A DNA stretch of 39,861 nucleotides from Longimicrobiales bacterium (GTDB lineage: Bacteria; Gemmatimonadota; Gemmatimonadetes; Longimicrobiales; Gaopeijiaceae), in contig JANQDZ010000099.1 of NCBI GenBank assembly GCA_028278645.1, forward strand, positions 1-39,861, in the 5' to 3' direction. The notes beneath the pieces are model-generated. The model did no database searches, was not told the origin of the DNA, and saw only the letters and a list, made by a program, of their open reading frames with translations. A program made the position numbers and the translations under genes. This document shows, piece by piece, positions 32,886 through 39,861 of this stretch; the stretch's first letter is position 1; every line of letters starts with the position of its first letter.

Positions 32886-34021
32886 TGCAACTTGAGATAG
32901 TCGGTCCAGGAACTCTTGAGCGGATTAGTAATGTAATCTCCGCTATCGCTCCTCGCCGGGCGGTTCTGGTGACTGGACGCAAGTCCTATCAAGCGTCCGG
33001 TGCCGAGGCGCCGGTGGAAAAGGCTCTCGGCGATGTTGAGGTTGAACGACACGTACGGTCCTCCCGCCTTCTGACCCCCGAGGAGGTCCGGCGCGGCGCG
33101 AGCCGATTCGAGGCCTTCGGGCCCGACCTTGTCGTTGCAGTGGGCGGCGGCGGCGTGCTTGACCTAGCGAAACTGGTCCGCTTCTTCGCGTCAAATCCGG
33201 TCGGTGTGAAATCGCCGCTTTCTAGTACGCAGTCCACGGTCCGGCGCCCACCTCCTCTGGTTGCGATCCCTACCACAGCGGGATCTGGGGCCGAGGCGAC
33301 GCACTTCGCGGTACTCTACGAAGGCGTTGTGAAGCGGTCGATCGCACACGAGTGGATGCTTCCGGATGTAGCCATTGTGGACGCCCAGCTAACAACGTCT
33401 CTCGGGGAACATGATGCTGCCTCGGCCGCGGCGGATGCATTGAGCCAGGCGATTGAATCCTACTGGTGCATTCACTCAACGGCCGCATCCCGGGAGTCCG
33501 CGCAGCGAGCGATGGAACTCGCTCTCGTCCACCTACCTCGTGCGATCACGGAAAGAGACCTAGAGAGCCGAGCGGGTCTGGCTGAAGCCGCACATCTAGC
33601 TGGAAAAGCGATAAACCTCACCAGAACGACTGCGCCGCACGCGATCTCGTATCCGCTGACTGCTCGCTACGGAGTCGCACACGGTCACGCGGTTTGCCTG
33701 ACACTCGGGTCCGTGCTGGAGGCTAACGCCGAAGTGACGGCGGACGATGTTCAAGACCCCCGGGGAGTAGTGCATGTACAGTCAGTCATCCAGGATATCG
33801 TCAGACTGCTAGGTGCGTTAGATCCGGCGGGAGCGCGATTGCGGATTCAGGACCTCATGCAGCAGATGGGGTTGGCTACTCGCCTGCGTGAGGTTGGCGT
33901 AACCAGCTCGGCAGATATCGAATTCGTCGTGTCCCACGGTCTCACAGAAGAAAGGGCCGGCAACAATCCCAGGCGACTCACGGAGGACCAGGTGCGTAAG
34001 ATTCTCATTGGGATCTGGTGA
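32885..34021 (+). CDS. iron-type alcohol dehydrogenase, probable phosphonoacetaldehyde reductase
   Basis: 378 aa. NAD(P)-binding VAVGGGGVLDLAK (84-96) and IPTTAGSGAEAT (128-139) are standard for group III dehydrogenases. Metal ligands in the usual D, H, H, H pattern are D184, H252 and H266, but the second position (DALTHA in relatives) is Q188 (DALSQA). Placed directly after the decarboxylase, with overlapping stop and start, it most likely reduces phosphonoacetaldehyde to 2-hydroxyethylphosphonate, the role of FomC and PhpC. This replaces the aminotransferase that would lead to 2-aminoethylphosphonate. No symbol is given because the exact subgroup needs a tree. Confidence 0.88.
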   Translation: MQLEIVGPGTLERISNVISAIAPRRAVLVTGRKSYQASGAEAPVEKALGDVEVERHVRSSRLLTPEEVRRGASRFEAFGPDLVVAVGGGGVLDLAKLVRFFASNPVGVKSPLSSTQSTVRRPPPLVAIPTTAGSGAEATHFAVLYEGVVKRSIAHEWMLPDVAIVDAQLTTSLGEHDAASAAADALSQAIESYWCIHSTAASRESAQRAMELALVHLPRAITERDLESRAGLAEAAHLAGKAINLTRTTAPHAISYPLTARYGVAHGHAVCLTLGSVLEANAEVTADDVQDPRGVVHVQSVIQDIVRLLGALDPAGARLRIQDLMQQMGLATRLREVGVTSSADIEFVVSHGLTEERAGNNPRRLTEDQVRKILIGIW

Positions 34022-34088
34022 GAGGAGCGCGAAATCATGATTGTATTCAACGGTAGGTGGGAGATTGCCGTTTAGGCATCAAAACCCG

Positions 34089-35255
34089 ATGAAGGGTCGC
34101 ATAGTTTTTGTAACCGCATCGGCGCGGGCACAGTGGTTGTTCCTAGACGGGCAAAACCGATTCATGGCGGAGCGGGGTTACGAGCTTCATGCGGTCGCAT
34201 CTTCCGGGCCTTATCTGGATCGCATAGCTGAGAGAGACGGTGTTGTACCCCATGCCGTGGAGATCGCGAGGGCGGTAGCACCCTTCCGTGACGTCATTTC
34301 GCTAGGTCAGCTGTACTGTCTGTTCCTTAGGATTCGGCCGGACATCGTCCACCTGAGCACCCCCAAAGCCGCGTTTCTCGGAGCAATCGCCGCGACACTT
34401 GCACGGGTCCCGGTGCGACTATTCCTGGTGCGCGGGCTCGTTAGCGCGAGCGCGCAGGGTGTGCGGAGAGCCATTTATAAATGGAGTGAGAGGCTCACGG
34501 CCCGGTTGTGTCACCGGTGCGTTTGTGTTAGCCGGTCCTTGTTGACGTACGCCCGGGACGAAGGAATCCTGGCGAACGATAGTGGAATAGTGATTGCGAA
34601 CGGAATGTCGAACGGCATCAAGCTTGCACGTTTTGCGATCGGGGAGGCCGGCCACGAGACGGTTGGCGGTGCGGCCGTCGCAGGCAAAATCGCTGGCACC
34701 ACGGCAGTCCTGGGATATGTTGGGCGGCTCACTCCGGAGAAGGGAATCGCGGATCTGGCCCGCGCCTGGGCTGTCTTGCGGGAGGAAGTGCCTGATCTCA
34801 AACTGCTCCTTGTCGGTACGTGGGAGAGAGAGCATCCCGTGGAGGATCGAATCCGCGCGGCGCTCTGTGAGGACCCAAGGGTGGTCATTACCGGGGATGT
34901 GGAGGACCCGGCTCCGTATTACAGGATGATGTCGGTGCTCGTTCTCCCGTCGTATCGGGAAGGGTTTCCCAATGCCCCTATGGAGGCAGCAGCGTCGGGT
35001 ATACCGGTGATCGCTTCGAGGGTGGTCGGGAACGTCGATGCCGTCCTCGATGGCGTAACCGGGAAACTGGTGCCCGTTGGTGACCCGGAAGAATTGAGTC
35101 GTGCTATTTTGCGGTACATCTGTGATCCTGATTTGCGAGCCCGCCATGGGCAGGCGGGGTTTGCCCGCGTGGCAAGGGACTTCCAGCAGGAACGCATCTG
35201 GGAGGGCTTCGAGCGGGTGTACGGCAAGCTACTTGAGGCTCGGGCGCAGCTATGA
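34089..35255 (+). CDS. family 4 glycosyltransferase
   Basis: 388 aa, GT-B fold. The N-terminal part (FVTASARAQWLFLDGQNRFMAERGYELHAVAS, split) and DIVHLSTPKAAFLGAIAATLARVPVRLFLVRG match the subgroup that includes capsular and PglA-like transferases acting on undecaprenyl-linked sugars. Donor-site motifs: GYVGRLTPEKGIADLARAW, LLLVGTWERE, and E-x7-E in SYREGFPNAPMEAAASGIPVIAS. It may add the second sugar after the initiating transferase. ATG 34089 is preferred over an upstream TTG, although its ribosome site is weak. It starts 67 bases after the dehydrogenase and is the last plus-strand gene of the locus. Confidence 0.88.
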   Translation: MKGRIVFVTASARAQWLFLDGQNRFMAERGYELHAVASSGPYLDRIAERDGVVPHAVEIARAVAPFRDVISLGQLYCLFLRIRPDIVHLSTPKAAFLGAIAATLARVPVRLFLVRGLVSASAQGVRRAIYKWSERLTARLCHRCVCVSRSLLTYARDEGILANDSGIVIANGMSNGIKLARFAIGEAGHETVGGAAVAGKIAGTTAVLGYVGRLTPEKGIADLARAWAVLREEVPDLKLLLVGTWEREHPVEDRIRAALCEDPRVVITGDVEDPAPYYRMMSVLVLPSYREGFPNAPMEAAASGIPVIASRVVGNVDAVLDGVTGKLVPVGDPEELSRAILRYICDPDLRARHGQAGFARVARDFQQERIWEGFERVYGKLLEARAQL

Positions 35256-36354
35256 AGAGTAAGATCGGTCACTGATCGAAGGCTCCATCCTCGTGCGGAC
35301 CGGTTCTACCGGCCGGGAAGCAGGCAAGCTGATGGAAGAATGCTCCTGCCGGTGGCGCCATGCCTTCTTTGGGATTGCACCGAGATACACCTTGGGTCTC
35401 CCAAGGATCTCGACGTTTGGGCGGTGCACGGAGGCAGACCTATACGGTCCGGAGCGGCGGGTTGTTAAGCGTTTTCTTGATATTGGAGGTGCCGGATGCG
35501 GCAGGCACCTCCGGATGCCTCTGGACTTTGGTTCACGCACTCTCTTCTTCCTTTCATCAACCGGTCGTGCCCCATCCATAGCACGAACACAAGCGCTGGG
35601 TAATTAGCCTCCGCCCCAGCCTGGCCCCTACCTTCCTCATCCAATCTCTAGTTGTGACCATCTTCTTGGGGGTCTTCTGACCCGACTAAACGTGGGATCC
35701 ACCCCCCGGTCCCGTGGCGAGCCCCAACCCACATTAAGAACCGGATCCGGTCGGTTGTCTGATCAGATGGATGAGGGAGGTTCAGACCGGGTGAAACGAT
35801 CGGTCGGGTTTTCCATGACTCCTGCACTCAACTGTGGCGGCCCATCTCTACCCCCGGTTCGCTCCCACGATGGATCTCCCCGCACTGAAAAGCCCGCCTC
35901 CTAACCGCCGCCTCCGCCACTCGGAACTCGGGAGGTTCCTTTCTCCCTCCGTCTGAGTCCGATCATCCGGAGTGAGAACGGACACCGCCTAAAAAAAAGT
36001 GGGTCTCTCTGGCTTCCAGACTTGGCCGTAAACAACTCCCCATCTCCTTTCCGAAAGAATGGCAGGGCCGATCGGTAACCCCGCGGGGCAGTCGACCTCA
36101 TCTAACAAAGACTCTCTCATAACTCTTTGCACTCTCAACTCCCAGGAATGGCCAATACGTAGCGCGGGGTGCTTTTCTTCCGTGTCCCAACTGAGGCCGG
36201 CCGGGATCTAGCCCCAGTTCGGCCTTGGCTCGGTAGGGCACATCAGGCCCCCTAAGGACCCTCCCTTTTCTTTCCCGAGAATCCAGAAAGCCGTGGAGGA
36301 CACCGCAATCGAATGGGTCCGTCGGAATTAAATCACAACTAATAAACGAACCGG
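35256..36354. other. 1.1-kb non-coding gap between convergent gene groups
   Basis: No gene recognised on either strand; frames of 60-100 codons look random. It holds a 9-bp perfect hairpin at 35485-35512, an A8 run near 35992 and an AT-rich end at about 36330-36350. Plus-strand genes end to its left and minus-strand genes end to its right, so it should contain terminators. Confidence 0.4.
35485..35512. terminator. strong hairpin, possible terminator of the plus-strand genes
   Basis: GGAGGTGCC (35485-35493) pairs perfectly with GGCACCTCC (35504-35512), 10-base loop. It lies 230 bp after the last glycosyltransferase. No T-run follows, so intrinsic termination is doubtful; it may protect the 3' end. 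Confidence 0.4.
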
Positions 36355-37179
36355 TCAATCAGGCTCCTGCTTTTTTCGCGTACGGGCGTTATCGAGGGCC
36401 AGGTAGATACGTTGCGGATTTGCTGGAAGAAAGGGGAGAAGGGTGCGAGCGAGAAAAGGCAGGTCCTGAGACGCTGGTAGGGACCGGTTCCGGTACTTCT
36501 CAGGACTACGGGTGTCAATGAGCGGCCGGTCGACAAACCTACATAATCGGTCGAATTCTCCACCGCCATGGGTTGGATCGGTCATCAAACTCTGATAGTT
36601 GATGACGATGCTCGGTGCCTTCGAACAGCGGATGACACTCAAAATATTCTGGTTGTACCGCGTCCAAGCGTGGAGAACCCGATAAAGCCTGAAAACGTGA
36701 AATTGATCCCAACCTGTGCATCGATACCGCTTGAGGAGTTCGGTTATCGGCCGGAATACGATGATGAGGCGGTGCGGCGGTAGTTCAGGCTGGATAATGG
36801 GGTAGGTCAGGCACAGCCGCGGATCCTTGAGGCCCCAATCCCCCCACCGTTGATCACAATCGTCCACGATCTGGAGCAGGGCGCGGCGGTGACAATCGTC
36901 CAGAGCGAAAGGCAACCGCCATGCGATGGAAGAACTGTGATAGAGGCCTTCAGCATAAGCGGTGGTGCCGCGTTTAAGCGACTGAAAAACGGGTGGGAAC
37001 ATTCTCCCCCGGAGAAGGCTGTGGTTGAGAGCGACGATCGACGGTCTTTCATAGAGGATCCCCTGATCATAATCCCTTGTAACGTCCACGTCCTCATCCA
37101 TATTAATCCCAGAGGCGTGCAGCATCTGGGATATCAGCGTGGTTCCCGACTTATGCATGCCAAGGACAATATAGATCAT
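36355..37179 (-). CDS. PAPS-dependent sulfotransferase-like protein
   Basis: 274 aa from ATG 37179. It opens with MIYIVLGMHKSGTTLISQML, the 5'-phosphosulfate loop (GMHKSGTT, 7-14) of PAPS sulfotransferases, directly after the first strand, which is why I reject the longer frame to 37419. Farther on are DWGLKDPRLCLTYP and HRLIIVFRP, the region that binds the 3'-phosphate (R/S positions), and APSIVINYQSLMTDP. It should move sulfate from PAPS to a hydroxyl on the glycan or another acceptor. No clear ribosome site is seen. It is on the opposite strand from most of the locus, downstream of wzx. Confidence 0.82.
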   Translation of the reverse strand: MIYIVLGMHKSGTTLISQMLHASGINMDEDVDVTRDYDQGILYERPSIVALNHSLLRGRMFPPVFQSLKRGTTAYAEGLYHSSSIAWRLPFALDDCHRRALLQIVDDCDQRWGDWGLKDPRLCLTYPIIQPELPPHRLIIVFRPITELLKRYRCTGWDQFHVFRLYRVLHAWTRYNQNILSVIRCSKAPSIVINYQSLMTDPTHGGGEFDRLCRFVDRPLIDTRSPEKYRNRSLPASQDLPFLARTLLPFLPANPQRIYLALDNARTRKKQEPD

Positions 37180-37845
37180 CGTTATGAGGCGCGGATTTCG
37201 ACGACTGGAACCGGCTGAGTCCGAGGCAGGAGGGCCTTCAAGTCCAAGGCAAGGAGCCAACCTTTCGGTACGAATCGACGGCTGCGGCGTAGGGCCCGCC
37301 GGGATCGTCTGGGATGAGTGGACTTCGTTTTTACTTTTCCCATTGGAGCGCTGATTTTGTGATGATGGGGTGAGCCTGATGGCCCTTATGGTCCGAAATG
37401 GTATCGGCGAAATTGACATATCCGACAGGTTCGTGCCAGTGCTCTAGGGGCGTTGGGGTGACGACGAGTGTGGCCATCCGGTGCCTGCCGTGCGCGACAG
37501 CCTCCAGGAATCGCAGCGTTCGATCCGATTCCACGGAGGCGCTCTGAACTGCCCCCAACCATGGTACAACCTCGAGGATCAGTCCAACGGTTCGTGCGGT
37601 TGCCCCTACTCGGGAGGCTCAATCTGGAGCCTTCTGCGGTTGCCCTGGATCAACAGGCAGATGGGAGCGCCGTTTTCTGGCGGATCGAGAGTTCACCAAC
37701 CGGTTTGACGGCCGGGCCTTGAGACGGGTACTCGTCGTACGAGCAAAAATGGGCTGAGGCTTCACTCCCTTCGGCAGAACTCGGACCAAGCATTCTCCTC
37801 GTCTCGGCGCGGGGAGAAACGAGGACCCACGGATCTCTTTAAGGG
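37180..37845 (-). other. 666-bp gap between wzx and the sulfotransferase gene
   Basis: No gene recognised. The frame running upstream of the sulfotransferase start (to 37419) is serine/proline-rich and unlikely to be translated. TCCTCGT/ACGAGGA (37796-37802 with 37819-37825) forms a 7-bp stem 21 bp beyond the wzx stop. A promoter for the sulfotransferase may be here. Confidence 0.4.
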
Positions 37846-39243
37846 CTAGCGCGCCTTTTCCAAGGCGCCGGTTACCCACCGCGAAACCATATGCCGGTTT
37901 ACGAGCTGATACATCAGCAGCGTACGGGCGACGATCGAGATCGTATAAGCCCAGGCGGCGCCTAGCACACCCATTGATGGTATCAGAGTGAATGCCAGAC
38001 CACCCCAGAGGATGACGCTGAACAGGTTCACGTAGTTGGAGTAAATGGGCTTGTCCATAGCTATCGCAGTGGGGTGTAGCCAGAGCTGGGAAAGATTGAA
38101 GGCCAGTCCCCAGACCATGATTCTGCTCAAGGGTGCTGAGTCCACGAACTCAGACCCGCCGATCACCGCGATCCCGACTGGGGCCACCATGAAGATGAGA
38201 ACGGCGGCCGGAAAAAAACAAAGAGCGCACAGGATAGTAATTTCACGAATGGACCTGCGGTACTCAATCAGAGTGAGCGCTCTGCTCCAGAGCCGAACTA
38301 ACTCAGGATAGAGGGCCTGATAGAGGGGATTGCTCAGTTTCAACAGGAGCCGTACAAGTACTTTGGCCAGCCTATACTGACCCACCAGCGCCGGGTTCCC
38401 CAACACGCCCAGAACCAGGTCGTCGAGTTTGCTCTGCATACCCTTCAGCCAGTTGAGGAGGCTAGTGTGGAGGAGAAGTCGGGAGATGTCCTTTTTGTCT
38501 GATCTCAGGGGACTGATGTCGAATGCCTTGACCAGATCACGCCCCAGCCGAGATCGAACCGTCCGAACCATGAAGATTAAGCGTAGGGAGCCTCCGAACA
38601 GGTTTCCCGCTGTGTAGGCGATGATTACCCCCTGCAGTCCGGAATCCCACCGGGCCACGAAGGTAATCAGTGCGAGCCGCACCGCCGCCCCGATTACGTC
38701 CAGGGTGGCGAGCGTCTTGAATTCAGCGAAAACACGGAGGGTAGCATTGCTTGGACCGGCTAGGCTCATGGCCACCAGGCTGACCGAGTACATCACAACC
38801 AATTCGGAGTAGGCACGATCCTCAAGCAGGCTTGTTGCGATCGACGGAGCCAGGAAGACAACCAGGAAAAAAGCCAGGATTCCCAGGGTGAGGCTGAGGA
38901 ACATTGAGAAACCTACGGTCGACCAGGCCTTCCCGAAGTCGCTCACGGCCAAACTCTCCGTGAGGTACCTGGTCGTGAATTCCCAGATCCGCAAACTGAG
39001 TAACAGGTTAACGAATCCGACAGCTGATAGGATTAAGCCCAGCCGACCGTATCCAGAGTCACCCAGATAGTGGGCCAGGATCCCAGTTTGGAGTAGCCCG
39101 AAGATGAAGACCAAACTGTTTCCGGCCAGTAGGTAACTGGCTCCCCTGACGACCGAAATGATACTCTGACTGGCGAAGAAGGTCCCGATCAGGGCCCGTA
39201 TTCTTTGCCATCCCTTCGAATCACGGACACTCACGTTTGTCAC
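37846..39243 (-). CDS. wzx: polysaccharide flippase (Wzx, MOP superfamily)
   Basis: 465 aa with about 12-14 hydrophobic helices spread over the whole length. Typical features are the first helix pair ending in LAHYLGDSGYGRLGL (about 55-70), a positively charged central loop (VRSRLGRDLVKAFDISPLRSDKKDISR, split, about 230-255), GNPALVGQYRLAKVL and a second repeat of six helices. It moves undecaprenyl-linked repeat units across the inner membrane for polymerisation by Wzy. Start ATG 39243 is the first possible; no strong ribosome site is seen. Its place in the opposite direction, at the far end of the locus, suggests an own promoter in the region 39244-39723. Confidence 0.9.
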   Translation of the reverse strand: MTNVSVRDSKGWQRIRALIGTFFASQSIISVVRGASYLLAGNSLVFIFGLLQTGILAHYLGDSGYGRLGLILSAVGFVNLLLSLRIWEFTTRYLTESLAVSDFGKAWSTVGFSMFLSLTLGILAFFLVVFLAPSIATSLLEDRAYSELVVMYSVSLVAMSLAGPSNATLRVFAEFKTLATLDVIGAAVRLALITFVARWDSGLQGVIIAYTAGNLFGGSLRLIFMVRTVRSRLGRDLVKAFDISPLRSDKKDISRLLLHTSLLNWLKGMQSKLDDLVLGVLGNPALVGQYRLAKVLVRLLLKLSNPLYQALYPELVRLWSRALTLIEYRRSIREITILCALCFFPAAVLIFMVAPVGIAVIGGSEFVDSAPLSRIMVWGLAFNLSQLWLHPTAIAMDKPIYSNYVNLFSVILWGGLAFTLIPSMGVLGAAWAYTISIVARTLLMYQLVNRHMVSRWVTGALEKAR

Positions 39244-39723
39244 TCCGGCGGGTACAGCGGCAGTCTTTCCAAAACGCCCATTAAGAATAGGACTTTTCTA
39301 GGCCGCACGGGATGTTGCTTCCGGGCCATACATCCGGGGGCCACCGATCAATGGTCGACGGCACAGGCCTTTTCGCATCTTGGGATGCGACGGAGAGGGG
39401 CCGGGTTAGGTACGGTCCCCGGCGGACTGCGATCAACTCCACCTGCGATACCCTGTACGGCTCGGGTTAGGCCTCTATCGAGGGAGCTATTCCTCTCCTC
39501 CCTTTGATCCCTTTAGGTGAGCCAGGATTGAGCGATTTCTCCGATTGCGGGAGAGGTCCTTCAGGATTCCGACTCCCCGTCCTCAGGCGGAAGCGTCAAG
39601 TGTGCAATTTTCGAAGGCCACTAACACTCAAGACTCGGTAGGATCTCCCGGACCTCCGGGAAGTCCTCAAGGCCCTCTCTCTGGATGGAGTTGCCCCCGT
39701 TTGGTGGACGGGTTCGGGTTTGA
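39244..39723. other. 480-bp gap right of wzx
   Basis: No gene recognised. CCCGG/CCGGG repeats near 39645-39660 can form a short stem. The region leads into the tandem repeats and probably includes the wzx promoter. Confidence 0.4.
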
Positions 39724-39840
39724 GTGGGCTTCCCCCGGTATCGTGGACAGCTAGGAGCCGTTGTGGGCTTCCCCCGGTATCGTGGACAGCTAGGAGCCGT
39801 TGTGGGCTTCCCCCGGTATCGTGGACAGCTAGGAGCCGTT
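39724..39840. repeat. three perfect tandem copies of a 39-bp unit
   Basis: Units at 39724-39762, 39763-39801 and 39802-39840 are identical base for base. Each begins GTGGGCTTCCCCCGG and ends CTAGGAGCCGTT. The flanks do not continue the repeat. In one frame the unit contains a stop, so it is not an in-frame coding repeat there. GAAGCC follows the last unit, complementary to GGCTTC at each unit start. The reverse complement (CTGTCCACGATACCGGGGG) looks like an insertion-sequence end to me, but I cannot confirm this. Confidence 0.95.
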
Positions 39841-39861
39841 GCGTGAAGCCTCCTCGAAGGC

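Noticed and set aside
35293-35607. 104-codon frame after the last glycosyltransferase
   Set aside because: No ribosome site, no domain, and it crosses a strong hairpin; composition looks random.
37180-37419. N-terminal extension of the sulfotransferase
   Set aside because: Serine/proline/arginine-rich, no signal sequence; the conserved first strand and PAPS loop begin right after ATG 37179.
39724-39840. CRISPR array
   Set aside because: The 39-bp units are directly adjacent with no variable spacers between them, and no cas genes are present.

Overview
The window looks like a chromosomal segment of a GC-rich, diderm (Gram-negative type) environmental bacterium. Evidence for a cell with an outer membrane is a Wza-like export protein, a Wzc-like tyrosine kinase and a Wzx/Wzy pathway; a sigma-54 activator and a Na+-pumping oxaloacetate decarboxylase also fit. 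Gemmatimonadota or a neighbouring phylum is my guess from the gene mix, but nothing in the sequence proves it.

Layout. (1) 1-5100: the 3' end of an HNH-nuclease gene, a biotin-protein ligase, then the overlapping set oadG-oadA-oadB, closed by a clear rho-independent terminator. The ligase sits beside the one protein here that needs biotin. (2) 5150-7830, minus strand: a prepilin-like gene, an intact DUF4143-type AAA ATPase with a palindrome at its start, and a second, decayed ATPase lacking its N-terminus and an internal block. (3) 8250-12190: a regulatory block with a NtrC-type sigma-54 activator, a CheY-like receiver, a REC-HD-GYP protein (probable c-di-GMP phosphodiesterase) and a kinase ATPase domain with no phospho-acceptor histidine domain. 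A candidate sigma-54 promoter and two copies of one 32-bp bipartite motif lie around the activator gene. (4) 12190-13085, minus strand: an exported PAP2-type phosphatase. (5) 13620-39243: a surface-polysaccharide locus. In order it carries wza, wzc, a small coupled ORF, a NusG-paralogue antiterminator, a membrane-anchored epimerase fusion, the initiating phosphoglycosyltransferase, a DegT aminotransferase, a Wzy-type polymerase, two GT4 glycosyltransferases, a methyltransferase, a sulfatase-fold protein, three phosphonate genes and another GT4; then, on the minus strand, a sulfotransferase and a Wzx flippase. (6) Three perfect 39-bp tandem repeats close to the right edge.

Most interesting: the run 30436-34021 encodes a cytidylyltransferase-PEP mutase fusion, a phosphonopyruvate decarboxylase and an iron-type alcohol dehydrogenase. 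By comparison with the fosfomycin-type pathway this should make 2-hydroxyethylphosphonate and activate it as a CMP conjugate. No aminotransferase of the AEP type is next to it. Inside a Wzx/Wzy locus, this predicts a polysaccharide decorated with hydroxyethylphosphonate (a phosphonoglycan), possibly also sulfated and methylated. The enzyme that would move the phosphonate onto the glycan is not obvious; the cytoplasmic sulfatase-fold protein with an unknown C-terminal domain is one candidate.

The polysaccharide locus has unusually many long non-coding stretches (about 0.37-1.1 kb each) between genes. I see no convincing protein remnants in them, but several contain perfect hairpins. With a NusG paralogue in the locus, processive antitermination is a plausible, untested explanation.
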